Assembly: GCA_019918135.1 (NCBI GenBank)
Contig: WBZZ01005655.1
Coordinates: forward strand, 62,001-126,000
Source of the DNA: Paulinella micropora
Lineage: Eukaryota > Cercozoa > Imbricatea > Euglyphida > Paulinellidae
DNA: 64,000 nt
Direction of reading: 5' to 3'
A program made the translations under genes and the position numbers. Shown here piece by piece: positions 28,802 to 39,628 of this stretch. The notes below the pieces were generated by a model. That model did not search any database. It saw only the letters and a program-made list of their open reading frames with translations, and was not told the DNA's origin. How positions within the stretch are numbered: the first letter of the stretch is position 1; each line of letters begins with the position of its first letter.

Positions 28802-29908
28802 CTACAAGTCCTTGCTGTTGATGACGTATCCCAAGTATTGTACCTCGTCCAAGGGTTCCCACTGCGTCTTCTCGGAAGTGGGAAGACCAAGGTAGGCAAA
28901 CAGCGTCTTGATGAACGTAGGTATGCCATCGTTGGTGCGTAGGAATTTGACAGCGAATAGGAAGTCGTCTGCATATTGCATGGATGGCAAGTTGAAGGTC
29001 CTTATCAGCTTCACGACGACCCTCATGATCTTCCCAAACCAAAACGGCGCAGAACAGAACCCATATAGTAGCGTCTTGTTCTGATAGGTTTTGCTCCTGT
29101 GTCTGAAGGCAGAGTATGGTGTACTTTTCCTAGCAAGCGGAATGGAATAAAACGCGCGTTGCAGATCCACCACGAACATCTTTGTGCCGCTGTCTCCGTC
29201 GAGTACCATCTGAATGTCTTTTTCCAGCGTCTCCATTGTGAAAGGAGCCTTGGCTTGGAAGGAATTACTGAACCGTTTGTCAGTGCACAGCTTCGTCTTC
29301 TTGACTCCCGCTGGGTCAGCCAGCACTTGGAGAGGCTCGATCATGATGCATTCCTCCCTCTTCACTTCTACCGCGTCTCCACGGGTAAGCATGTCGTCAA
29401 TTTGGTCGTCGACGAATGCAATGTTCTCGAAGTAACTTGGGTAGTTCATAAAATCGGTCGCTGGAGGCTCACGCTCAAATCTGAGTTCTACACCATATGC
29501 GAGCCATGATAGCACCACTGCGTCCGCCCCTATTGCCTTCCAGAACCCAAGCCTTGACTTGACTGCATGTGCAGGTTCCTTTGAGTCTGCGCACGGGTTG
29601 CATCTATTGTATGTCTCACCCATCGTCAAGATCTTCTGCTTGACCTCCTCTAACGAGCCCGAGCTATACTGTTCGACAGCTACTTGTGGTGTTGTCAAAA
29701 GCCAGGATACGTATGATACCTCCGCTGGTGTCGGCACTGTCTGCCTTGATGGGCAAAAATATGCCAGATGACCAATCTTCTTGCACCATACACACACCAT
29801 GTCCTGAGAGTAGTCTTTAAATACTTTTGACTTCGGTGCCTTGTGAGGGAGGAAGTCAGAAATCTTTCCTTGCAAGAGGACCCGTTGCTGTCTATCATAA
29901 CACAGCAA
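28802..29908 (-). CDS. Reverse transcriptase with N-terminal zinc knuckle
   Basis: 368 codons. A CCHC zinc knuckle (CVWCKKIGHLAYFC) lies near residue 38. The RT domain follows: TKLCTDKRFSNSF, FVVDLQRAFYSIPL (motif A Asp), LLYGFCSAPFWFGKIM and MQYADDFLFAV (YADD, motif C), then YLGYVINSKDL at the end. It is typical of DIRS/PAT-group RTs. It ends in TAG, immediately followed in frame by the RNase H domain. The N-terminus upstream of 29908 is not clear; two SINEs separate it from gag. Confidence 0.85.
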   Translation of the reverse strand: MLCYDRQQRVLLQGKISDFLPHKAPKSKVFKDYSQDMVCVWCKKIGHLAYFCPSRQTVPTPAEVSYVSWLLTTPQVAVEQYSSGSLEEVKQKILTMGETYNRCNPCADSKEPAHAVKSRLGFWKAIGADAVVLSWLAYGVELRFEREPPATDFMNYPSYFENIAFVDDQIDDMLTRGDAVEVKREECIMIEPLQVLADPAGVKKTKLCTDKRFSNSFQAKAPFTMETLEKDIQMVLDGDSGTKMFVVDLQRAFYSIPLARKSTPYSAFRHRSKTYQNKTLLYGFCSAPFWFGKIMRVVVKLIRTFNLPSMQYADDFLFAVKFLRTNDGIPTFIKTLFAYLGLPTSEKTQWEPLDEVQYLGYVINSKDL

Positions 29909-30101
29909 GATCGCGAATCAGTACTATTAATAAATCACGCGATGAAGTATGAAAATAGAAGCGTTTGCCGGACGCAATAGTATTAATTCCATCGGGGCGT
30001 GATGCCGTGTGACAAGTACCATCTTTAAGGGAATCTAGTAAAATACCGGGGCGTGTTGCCGAACCAAATTTGAGAAAGAAAATAATAATAATAATAATAA
30101 T

Positions 30102-30368
30102 AGTGCTTCTCTGTCAATGGCTGATGCATTTCTGCACATGCGCCTCCATCGTCTCACCCGTGAGGGGAGTACGAAGAATTGACTATAAGCTCTAATGACA
30201 CCCCCGCAAGGGCAGTTCCAACACTTCCAGACGGGCCGGTATGTTCAATGAAAATACTGGTCCAGACGGATCGTTACGTTCAATGAAAATACTGGTGGCA
30301 CCGACGGGAATCGAACTGGCGACAGGGCCCAGATGGTAGAACTTGACCACTGGGCTATCACGGTGTCC
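30102..30368 (-). mobile_element. tRNA-derived SINE copy 1 (in the YR retroelement)
   Basis: Full-length, with tRNA-like head at 30368 going down and the 3' end at 30102. (AAT)n lies on both sides. It carries two tandem 5'-body units (ATGTTCAATGAAAATACTGG twice). Confidence 0.85.
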
Positions 30369-30421
<53 letters not shown>

Positions 30422-30422
<1 letters not shown>

Positions 30423-30690
30423 GTGCTTCTCTGTCAATGGCTGATGCATTTCTGCACATGCGCCTCCATCGTCTCACCCGTGAGGGGAGTACGAAGAATT
30501 GACGATAAGCTCTAATGACACCCCCGCAAGGGCAGTTCCAACACTTCCAGACGGGCCGGTATGTTCAATGAAAATACTAGTCCAGAAATAGACCGGCATG
30601 TTCAATGAAAATACTGGTGGCACCGACGGGAATCGAACTGGCGACAGGGCCCAGATGGTAGAACTTGACCACTGGGCTATCACGGTGTCC
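30422..30690 (-). mobile_element. tRNA-derived SINE copy 2 (in the YR retroelement)
   Basis: Full-length, same orientation, separated from copy 1 by (AAT)n and followed by (AAT)n to 30733. Confidence 0.85.
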
Positions 30691-30733
<43 letters not shown>

Positions 30734-30891
30734 TAAACAAATGAAATAAATAAAATTTATTTAATGATATAACAAAACGAGCCTAAGTCAGTGACAGCGT
30801 GATGCGAGTCATGCGCGTGTTGCGCTGTGTAGTGCCTGTCATGCGCGTGAAGCGTCGTCTGACAATTTTACTTTCGATTGGCTGTAACAGC

Positions 30892-32151
30892 TCAGTTGCT
30901 AGAACGCTGTGGGCGCAGGCTCGGATTCAAAGTCCAGCAGTGCTCGGCGGTGTGGCCGCGTTTGTTGCAGTGAGTGCAAATGACGGCTGTACGTGCGGGC
31001 TGTGCGGTGTATGCGGTCTGCATGGCGGGCGCAAGCGTGATGATGCCTTGTGTAGGTTGAGCCACGTACTGGATTTGCGGCCCTGGTGATGCTCCTTGCT
31101 GAGGAGGCATGAAACAGGGGACACTTTGCCACGCCAGCGGTTGCTGCTGTTGGCCATGCTGCTGCTGGTTCTGCCCTTGCGCAGTGTTCGCGCCGTACGA
31201 ACCCTGAGGGCAGCTTCTCGCCCAGTGCTGGTTGGATCCGCAGATATTGCATGCCCCACTGTTCTGACGTCCACCACGTATACGCGGGTCGGTCGCCCTC
31301 GAGTTGGTCGTAGTAGGGCGAATCGGCTCCAGGTACGGGGCCACTTCGTCCGCAATCACTAGCTTTTTACCCACCAGTAGCATCTTGGCCTCGGCGTCTT
31401 CCACCTGTATTGGGTTTGGGCCACCCATATCCATAGCCAGTGTGGCCAGCGCGTTCGCCATAGAGATAGCGTCCGCCAACTTCTCGTTGTTTCGCACATA
31501 GGCGTTGCTATCCAGAATCTGCAAAATTATATTCGCCACGACGAAGTAACGGCGGTGTGATGGATTGTCGATCAGCTTCGAGTCGCGCTGGCTCGATTCC
31601 TGCTTGGTAGCTTGGATCATCCCCTGCACCTTGTCAGTCAGCCTCGCGAAGTCACCAGTGACCGCCCGCGTCTCCTCCCTAAGTGCGTTGCGCAGCATAT
31701 CTTCAATGCTTGCCATCGTACTTGCGTCCAGCCCAGTGGAGTGGTGGCCGCTGGTGTCGGTGCGATCGCGAGGTGGAATAGTGGCAGCAGTCGTCGTAGT
31801 CGTTGTCGTACCTTGCCCTATCACGGTCTGCTGCTGGTGTAGCGATGGTGCTCCAAATATGTTGACAGGGTTGAGTGGTGAAGCAGATGCAGATGGTGGG
31901 GTGTTACCAGTGCTTCCACCTGCTCCAGCACCGCTCGAGCCAGTCGCGGGAAGCACAGTGGCAGGCAGACTAGTACTCGATGTAGCAGCAAAAGTAGTTG
32001 AAGTAGTCACGTTTCCCCCACCGAATGCAGGGCCGCCTCCAGTGTTGCCGCTGCTGCTGCTGGCTGCGCTTGTCTTTTTGTCGTCATCACCTTGTTGAGC
32101 TCTGCGCTTCCTAGTAGGCCTTGTGGTCCTTTGTCCAGCTGCAGCTGACAT
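30892..32151 (-). CDS. Gag-like protein with two zinc knuckles
   Basis: An intact 419-residue ORF. The N-terminus is low-complexity (Ser/Gly/Thr/Ala-rich). The central helical region (about residues 140-260) is LDASTMASIEDMLRNALREE, then NIILQILDSNAYVRNNEKLA. The C-terminus has two CCHC knuckles, CNICGSNQHWARSC and CTHCNKRGHTAEHC, separated by a Gln/Pro-rich linker. This is the layout of nucleocapsid-type Gag proteins that bind element RNA. It starts 14 bp inside repeat A1 as read on minus. No breaks. Confidence 0.85.
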   Translation of the reverse strand: MSAAAGQRTTRPTRKRRAQQGDDDKKTSAASSSSGNTGGGPAFGGGNVTTSTTFAATSSTSLPATVLPATGSSGAGAGGSTGNTPPSASASPLNPVNIFGAPSLHQQQTVIGQGTTTTTTTAATIPPRDRTDTSGHHSTGLDASTMASIEDMLRNALREETRAVTGDFARLTDKVQGMIQATKQESSQRDSKLIDNPSHRRYFVVANIILQILDSNAYVRNNEKLADAISMANALATLAMDMGGPNPIQVEDAEAKMLLVGKKLVIADEVAPYLEPIRPTTTNSRATDPRIRGGRQNSGACNICGSNQHWARSCPQGSYGANTAQGQNQQQHGQQQQPLAWQSVPCFMPPQQGASPGPQIQYVAQPTQGIITLAPAMQTAYTAQPARTAVICTHCNKRGHTAEHCWTLNPSLRPQRSSN

Positions 32152-32164
32152 CTCGATTTCCTAA

Positions 32165-32391
32165 ATTCAAAAAACAACAGTAAAATTTGCTCTAAGCATT
32201 TTTGTGCTAGAGCGAAAAATCAAATCTGAGGGTGAAGGGGTTGTATTTGTAATGTTTAAAATTTTGGAGCGGGGACAATAGTTCCCGCTCATATTGTTCC
32301 CGCTTAATTTATTACCGTAATTAACACTGCAGCGTTCACTTTTCAGTCTTCCTTACGGCCCACCCACTGATATTTGTGAAATGATGCTTTT
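32165..32391 (-). repeat. Split direct repeat A1 (outer end)
   Basis: Matches A2 (25315-25527) over its whole length except for a 15-bp extra duplication. It marks the 5' end of the retroelement. Confidence 0.9.
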
Positions 32392-33237
32392 TGAGCAACG
32401 GCAGTCGTTGAAAATAACTGGTTTTGCGTTCGAAAACTTTTGTCGCGTTCAAAACTTCCTGGAGTTTTGATACGGCTAAAGGGTTAAAGAGTTACATAAG
32501 CACAATAAAACAAGCATCAACATACCAGTTTGGTCGTAATGTTATGCATTTTAGGTATTTTTGGTGGTTTATCCATGATTCCATAAAGACTACAAACATT
32601 TTAGCCTGGTAACCAATCAAAAATCAACGCTAACCACAACTGTGAAAATACTGAAGCTCAAGTGCAAAGTTTCAGGTCATGATGCCTAAAATTGCTTGCT
32701 TATGGGGGTCATTGCGATTTTTTTTTCTCCCACATCCAGTGGTCAATTCCAAAACAAAGCTGAGCCCAATAGCCTGCATCGAGAAGTCATAGCAGGATAA
32801 TGAAAGGTCAGATAAATCAGGATGGGTTGCCTGAAAATGATCCTTTTCGCCAGTTCATTTTTGACAAATTGATCTATCACTCGCATGCTTACACAGGACA
32901 TTACAAAAACCGACAAATTTTGAGTTCACTTCTTGCATCTCTATTAGCGATCTAGCAATTCACAACTTTAGGCAGATACTCCAGATATCTTCCTTGAAAC
33001 GCTCGCAAGAGTTAAAACAGACTGATTTTGAATCTACCCTACCTACCACTGGAGACATGTTTTGAAACCGAAAATTGACCAGTAGCCATAAGTGTGCAAA
33101 CAGCGTCCACCATGCACCTGACTTACCAACATTTGCCTTTCACTATAAAGAAATCATCTATCAAATCCCCATCACCACTATTGAAAAATGCCTAAAATTT
33201 GCCCGGATGCCTAAAATTACGAACAAACCTGGTGACA
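32392..33237. other. Unassigned AT-rich DNA, no gene seen
   Basis: No open frame with recognisable content on either strand and no obvious repeat. Confidence 0.5.
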
Positions 33238-33500
33238 TGACATAACATAACATAACATAACATAACACAACACAACACAACATAACATAGCATAACATAA
33301 CACATAACGCAACATAAACAGAACATAAACATAACATAAACATAACATTCACATACGCATACACATACGCATACACACATTACATAATTTTACATTATCT
33401 TACCATGGTACATTACATGACATTACATTACATTACATTACATAGCAAGCATAACATAACACAACACAACACAACATAACATAACATAACATAACATGAC
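33238..33500 (+). repeat. (CATAA)n/(CACAA)n microsatellite tract
   Basis: Pentanucleotide runs at about 33238-33350 and 33420-33497, with a CATACG/CATACA and TTACA-repeat stretch between them. Confidence 0.85.
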
Positions 33501-34126
33501 ACTGAATTTTTCTCTTGTTTTTTTTTTTCACTTGTCTGAAAACGCAGTGTCACGTCTCGTGATGCTCTGTTTGTGTGGTAGTGCGCCTGGGCGGAGCGGT
33601 CATGTTGCAGCAGGTAGAAAGGTCGGTCTGCAATCTTTTCCCAGTATTCTTCCTGTCTCCTGCGCTTGATACACGTCCGTGTTTAGTCACACGACCTAAG
33701 GTTGAAGGCTTTTCCGATATGGCTCTCTTGCCACCTTGCTCAATCTACGGTATTTTTTTGTACTTCTTCGATTATGGTGCTCCATGTGCCAAACTCTTTT
33801 TGTGTATATATAGTTTGCGCTGCCTGCTCGTGGCACAAAGGCCTTGATGTATGGGCAAACCGAACTGTTAGCACCTGGAAAGGCCGCGAGCGTTTACGTG
33901 GCAGATCGCTGAGTTACTCTTCCTCTTGTTTGTTGCACTCTCAGTCTTTCTTCCCTTCTTCTTTGGATTTCCTTGGGCGCGCGCTCTCGACAGACCGTAC
34001 CCAGCGTGGTCTATCGTCCATGCCTCCTGGGAAAGCTGCGTTCGTTTCCAACCACTTCAAATTGGTCTGCTCTGTTTCATCCTTCATGTCTTCGCTCATA
34101 TGTGTTTGTTTGGCTTACTGTCCTAG
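33501..34126 (+). other. Probable 5' region of the Twinkle-like gene
   Basis: CT-rich DNA. An open segment (about 33955-34064) reading LGRALSTDRTQRGLSSMPPG ends at AAATTG|GTCTGC, a possible donor. It could be an upstream exon with an organelle transit peptide. This is weak evidence only. Confidence 0.3.
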
Positions 34127-36900
34127 CCTGCCGCGGTCGTCGAGTCCTATCTAGACCGCAAAAAGTTGGAGTTCCGACAACAGGTTTCTTGCGATCCCCC
34201 TGTGTGCTGCCACACCTGCCAGCCACCGCAGGGCGACAAGTTGGTGGTCATGATATGCCCCATGTGCCACGACACCAAGCGGCAGTACTCAAACTACTGG
34301 AAGCTCTCGGTGTGGAAGGATAGTGGCTCATTCAATTGTTTGCGCTGCGGCAGCAAAGGGAGCTGGTCAGATGCACAAAAGTAGCCTTGATCGCGGCTTG
34401 CCGTGCATTGTATTATATACGTATAGGTATGACCTCAAGACCAGGTTAGGGGACTTGCCTGCGCAGTTGGAGAGTGCGGCGCCAGCCACCTCCGGACAGG
34501 CCGACTCCGAAGTCAAACCCGTACAGGTACAGTCTGTTTGTGCTTGCTTTCGCTGAAACAGGCAAGCGAATAGTGAATGGTGGTCATCAATTGGAAATAT
34601 AGCGCGTTCATGACTCGTCTTGTGCACGTTGTAGGTACCTTCGCCAGCAGAGGCGCAACAGTACGTCAGAAATCTTGAAAGTGCGTACGCAGACCCTTTC
34701 GTAGCTTGATAGTGAACCGATGTTCGTCTTGTCCGCCTGCCTTGGTTTGTGTCACGAACGTTCTTTTTGCTGGGTAAGAAAATGCATTACATGCCTGGTA
34801 GCGCATCCACGCGCAGTGGAATTGCTGGCGTGGCTGACGGGGTCCGATGCAGAGCAAGGGCAACGTGGCCTCAGCCTCCACGTCCTGAACAAGTACGGCG
34901 TCGGCCTCATGGTTCTTTCAAGCCCCTTAGCCCTTCTGCTGCCTCCTTGATTCTTTCTCGTACGGCCGGATCGCTTCTATCGGCCAGGTTGTTTCACGCT
35001 GTTGAATGCATCTTGGCATGTGACAGGAGATGGACATAACCGATTTTCGCTCTGAAGAGCGGCTTATGCACAAGAAGCAGCTCTGTGTTACCTTCCCGTG
35101 GACAACAAACCAGCAACCGTCGGCCCACTACTTGAGAAAGACTCATGTCATCTAGATGTTTTTGTGTGGTATTGTGTAGAAAGCATGAGGGGGAGCTGCC
35201 GTACAAGGTGCTACGTGTGAAGGCCAGACCGATGCTGCTGAAACATCAGCAGAGGTAGCACCTGCGCCACGGACTGTGCTTACCGTCGGGCATGATGGTT
35301 GCACAGGCTGCTACCGAAAGGGGGCGGTTGGGGCTGGTTCGGGTGGCACACGGTGCCGCCGGAAGCGACGGCGGTGGTGCTAACAGAAGGCGAGTTCGAC
35401 GCGATGGCGGTCCACCAGGCCACTGGCCTCCCAGCAATCTCCCTTCCCAACGGTTACACTCGCCCTGTAATCGGTAGGGCAAGACGGGCTACGGCCTTGG
35501 GGCTTGGGTGTGCTGCAGGTGCGTCGTCTTTGCCCGTGGACTTGTTGCCCGCGCTCGAGCGATTCAACAAGGTAGTCGGCTAGCAGGAAAATGCGAAATC
35601 TTACTGTGTTGGACCTTGTTTAGATCTATCTCTTCATGGACGATGATGCTCCTGGTATTATTTATTTGCACATCCTTCAAGAACTGCTGTCGAAAGTCTC
35701 GCTATATTCGTTTGTCGTACACTCTGGGCTAATGGCTGAGAGTTGAGCAGCATATTTACATTAGGCCAGGCGGGGGCGGAGCAGTTTGCTCGCAAGTTAG
35801 GCCTGGCGCGCTGCCGAAGGGTGCTCTATCCCCCTTGACAGCCATTGTTTCTGTGGACCCATGCCGCTTTTTCTTCCTCTGCACCTGCCTCCCCTTGCTG
35901 CGCAATTTTGTCTCCTTTGCAACCCTGCTTCTGTGCTTGCACTCGTCTTGCCTCTTTCCCTTATGCCTTTACTTGCCAATATCTTTCCTGCAACTGCCGT
36001 CCTGCATCCCTCCGTCCGCGCCTCTCCTGGCCTACCCTATGTTTTCCTTAATCAGCGTGCCTGGCTTCACCTTTCTCTTCTTGTTCTTGCATCTGCCCAC
36101 ACAATCGGCTATGGTATTGGAGCATTGGCATAACCTCCTCTTGCTGTCATACTGGTTTGACCTTGATGCTATCGATATCCATATCATTGTGCGGAATACG
36201 CATTATGGTGTGCACGGTTATCTGTGGTCTGGCTTTACGTCGCTGCAGGTACAAAGCAGAGGCGGCCAACTGCTCGGTAAGAAGGAATAGGCTGGCATCG
36301 GCAAGACGCGGCTGAGCAACCTGAATGGTGCTGGCAGGCCCCAAAGACGCGAATGAGTGCCTTTTACAAGGCGTGGATATATTGCGCCTTATCGAGCAGG
36401 CTAAACACATACCGCACGATCAGGTTAAAGATGTCGCCATCCCTACTCCATTGAAAACGCTTTTGCACATTGTAATTGCGCACTCGGTGTCGTCTACTGT
36501 TCAGGTTCAAACTTTCGCAGACATTCGTGCGGAGGTAAATAATCTCTGCTCATTCCAATCGCACGTGGTTGGCTGCCATGACATGTGTGGCCTGCTGCTC
36601 CATCCCGTCTGCTCTCGTGCCGGCTTTCTTTTCTTTTCCTTGCTTGTCCGTTCCATCTCTGCTGACATTTTCCCGTCAACACTAGTCCGCTCCTTCTCTC
36701 TTTCTAAAGCTGTTTCTTTTCTTTCCTTTCCTGGCTGTCCCTTTGCTATCTTCTCCTGTCTCTCATGCCGCATGGACTGTTTGTCGTGCTGATGGGCTGG
36801 TGCGCGGTGGGATGGCAGGTGCTTCGCCTGCTGGTCGATCCGCAGGGCAAGCAAGGCCTGCAGATGCCCTCCTTCCCATCTTTGAACCACATCCTCAAAG
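34127..36900 (+). CDS. TWNK: Twinkle-like organellar primase-helicase, primase half (multi-exon host gene)
   Basis: Exons read by frame and GT-AG sites: 34127-~34372, 34427-34526, 34635-34680, 34817-34911, 35027-35146, 35180-35254, 35307-35452, 35519-35571, 35624-35654, 35765-~35835, 36338-36423, 36505-36534, 36819-36900. Exon 1 has the zinc ribbon (ICPMCHD, FNCLRCGSKGSW). Then HVLNKYGVGL and KQLCVTFPW. GGGWGWFGWHTVPPEA leads to the TOPRIM domain (VVLTEGEFDAMAVHQATGLP, YLFMDDDAPG), then GPKDANECLL and the linker FPSLNHILKG. That is where the RecA-like helicase should start, but the sequence enters a SINE-filled region. Boundaries of exons 1, 5, 6 and 10 are uncertain. Role by family: organelle DNA replication. 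Confidence 0.85.
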
Positions 36901-36951
36901 GTCTATCCTGCTCCTCAACACTACATCCTCAACGACTGCAATATTACTATA

Positions 36952-36993
<42 letters not shown>

Positions 36994-36995
36994 GT

Positions 36996-37263
36996 GGACA
37001 CCGTGATAGCCCAGTGGTCAAGTTCTACCATCTGGGCCCTGTCGCCAGTTCGATTCCCGTCGGTGCCACCAGTATTTTCATTGAACATACCGGTCTATTT
37101 CTGGACCAGTATTTTCATTGAACATACCGGCCCGTCTGGAAGTGTTGGAACTGCCCTTGCGGGGGTGTCATTAGAGCTTATCGTCAATTCTTCGTACTCC
37201 CCTCACGGGTGAGACGATGGAGGCGCATGTGCAGAAATGCATCAGCCATTGACAGAGAAGCAC

Positions 37264-37264
<1 letters not shown>
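36996..37264 (+). mobile_element. SINE copy 3, reference copy
   Basis: The tRNA-like head has A box TAGCCCAGTGG (37007-37017) and B box AGTTCGATTCC (37047-37057). The body follows (CCAGTATTTTCATTGAACAT twice; GTCATTAGAGC), then the tail module GATGGAGGCGCATGTGCAG...CAGCCATTGACAG and (ATT)n. Length is 230-270 bp depending on body-unit number. This is the structure of an RNA polymerase III SINE. Confidence 0.9.
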
Positions 37265-37325
<61 letters not shown>

Positions 37326-37326
<1 letters not shown>

Positions 37327-37732
37327 AGCCCAATGGCCTCAAGGCGTTAAACTGTGACGACAACTCATAACCCTTTGGTGGTAGATGCTGGGGAGGAGGG
37401 TCGTTGCGCGCGTAAAAGATCTTAAACTCCGCATATGCTGGTTGATAGCCCAGGACCCAGCAGACACCAGATTGTTATGGGTGGGGTTTCGAGGCAGCTC
37501 TAGCAACCGCGCTTGGTGTATGCACTTGCACATTCGGTGACGTCTTGCAAGAGGTTGCTGGGACTGCGGAATAACCTCGGCTTAGTGCAGTCTTGCCCTC
37601 AGGAGCTCCATCGGTGGCCCCGATCATCAGGCGAGAGACTGACACGGGGGGGTGGAGGACCTCGAACAAGGGTATTGGAGGCTTATGTCCGTTGAGGATA
37701 TGCCATTAGCTGCATCAGTACGCCTCAGATAT

Positions 37733-37734
<2 letters not shown>
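37326..37734 (+). other. Single-copy module between (ATT)n runs
   Basis: About 410 bp, starting ACAGCCCAATGGCC and ending GCATCAGTACGCCTCAGATA-TAG before (ATT)n. It has no conserved ORF. The end resembles the shared 3' tail weakly. Confidence 0.4.
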
Positions 37735-37770
<36 letters not shown>

Positions 37771-38038
37771 GGACACCGTGATAGCCCAGTGGTCAAGTTC
37801 TACCATCTGAGCCCTGTCGCCAGTTCGATTCCCGTCGGTGCCACCAGTATTTTCATTGAACATACCGGTCTATTTCTGGACCAGTATTTTCATTGAACAT
37901 ACCGGCCCGTCTGGAAGTGTTGGAACTGCCCTTGCGGGGGTGTCATTAGAGCTTATCGTCAATTCTTCGTACTCCCCTCACGGGTGAGACGATGGAGGCG
38001 CATGTGCAGAAATGCATCAGCCATTGACAGAGAGGCAC

Positions 38039-38039
<1 letters not shown>
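37771..38039 (+). mobile_element. SINE copy 4
   Basis: Full-length, plus strand, ends in (ATT)n. Confidence 0.85.
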
Positions 38040-38096
<57 letters not shown>

Positions 38097-38097
38097 T

Positions 38098-38330
38098 GGA
38101 CACCGTGATAGCCCAGTGGTCAAGTTCTACCATCTGGGCCCTGTCGCCAGTTCGATTCCCGTCGGTGCCACCAGTATTTTCATTGAACATACCGGTCCGT
38201 CTGGAAGTGTTGGAACTGCCCGTGCGGGGGTGTCATTAGAGCCTATCGTCAATTCTTCGTACTCCCCTCACGGGTGAGACGATGGAGGCGCATGTGCAGA
38301 AATGCATCAGCCATTGACAGAGAAGCACTA
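38098..38330 (+). mobile_element. SINE copy 5
   Basis: Full-length short form with one body unit, plus strand. Confidence 0.85.
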
Positions 38331-38361
38331 TTATTATTATAATAATTATTATTATTATTAT

Positions 38362-39584
38362 CCCTGAAAGGTGTTGGTCAAGGGGGTGGGGGGTTTGGGG
38401 GGGGGGGGGGGAATGAAAATTGTGTACCCCACCCCCCACCCCCACCATTTCGGCACCCTGTCGGAATAAATCATGGTTTGTGGGAACGAGGAGGGGTTCG
38501 GAGCTCATATTTGCAGGGTGGCTAGCCCCAGACTCGATCTTGATGCTGCTGCAATTTTTTTGGAATTCACGCAAATATTTGCGTTAGGGAGTGTCCTGAA
38601 TGCGAAAATTCCTTGTTTTTTTGGCCTTTTTTTTGCACCCTCGTCGGAATAAATCATATTGGCAGGGTGGTTAGCAGCAGACTCGATCTAATAATTTTTT
38701 TGGAATTCACGCAAGTATTTGCGTTAGGGGAGTGTCTTGAATGCCAAAGTTCCTTGTTTTTTGGGCCTTTTTTTGCACCCCCCATCGGAATAAATCACGG
38801 TTTGTGTGAACCAGGAGGACTTGCGAGCTCATATTGGCAGGGTGGTTAGCAGCAGACTCGATGTTGATGCTGGTATAATTTTTTTGGAATTCACGCAAAT
38901 ATTTGCGTCAGGGGAGTGTCCTGAATGCCGAATTTCCTTGTTTTGTAGCCGCACTTGCAGGTGCCTCCGGCAATTGAACGTACCCTGTCGACGGGGCAGG
39001 GGGGTCCGGGGGGCCCTCCCCCCGGGAACCCCAGCCCTGTGATTGTACGTACCCGATCAAGTCGCGGGTGGCACCCACACCTGAAATTGAGGTTTTTTGC
39101 CACCAGGTGCCCTTTGCGGCACCTCCGGCACTTCAACGTACCCTGTCGAAGGGAAAGGGGGGGTCCAGGGGACTCTCCCCCCGGGAACCCCAGCCCTGTG
39201 ATTGTACGTACCTGTTCTGGTCGCGGGTGGCACCCACTCCTGAAAATTGAGGTTTTTTGCCACCACGCGCCCTTTGGGGCACCTCCAATTTTTTAACGTA
39301 CCCTGTCGAAGGGAAAGGGGGGGTCCGGGGGAGCCCTGCGCTTGTATGTACCCGTTCTGGTCGCGGGTGGCACCCACACCTTAAATTGAGGTTTTTTGCC
39401 ACCAGGCGCCCTTTGCGGCACCTTCGGGAATTCAACGTACCCTGTCGAAGGGAAAAGGGGCGGGAGGGGGGGGGGTGGGGGGGGTCCGGGGGGCCCTCCA
39501 AAAAGTGATAAGAAGTGGGGCTGGCGGGGTTTGGTGCGCGAAGCGCACCGCAAACCATCCTTTCAGGTGTTGGCGCAGCCCCTA

Positions 39585-39585
<1 letters not shown>
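38362..39585 (+). repeat. Family D composite element, copy 1
   Basis: It opens CCCTGAAAGGTGTTGG and closes CCTTTCAGGTGTTGGCGCAG-CCCC. Inside are about three roughly 180-bp monomers with the palindrome CGCAAATATTTGCG (exact at 38570-38583 and 38894-38907), then several 120-140 bp monomers (CCTGTCGACGGGG / GGGAACCCCAGCCCTGTG / CGCGGGTGGCACCCACACC). No coding capacity. Confidence 0.75.

Positions 39586-39628
<43 letters not shown>

Larger units (their letters stand above)
25018..32391 (-). mobile_element. Tyrosine-recombinase retroelement (PAT/Kangaroo-like) with split direct repeats
   Basis: Read on minus, the order is A1 (32391-32165), gag, zinc-knuckle/RT, RNase H, tyrosine recombinase, B1 (25597-25524), A2 (25527-25315), spacer, B2 (25091-25018). 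The order A1-ORFs-B1-A2-B2 is the split direct repeat layout of PAT/Kangaroo/Ngaro-type elements, not the inverted termini of DIRS1. The B1-A2 junction equals the sequence expected from joining the two outer ends, as in a circular intermediate. Two SINEs are inserted between gag and RT (30102-30690). A2 and B2 are separated here by 223 bp of GT- and GGGT-rich DNA. Confidence 0.85.

Noticed and set aside
25018..32391. DIRS1-type element with inverted termini
   Set aside because: The terminal repeats are direct (A1/A2, B1/B2), not inverted.
36996..37067. Functional tRNA genes
   Set aside because: The A and B boxes are present, but the cloverleaf is imperfect and each copy continues into a SINE body; these are SINE heads.
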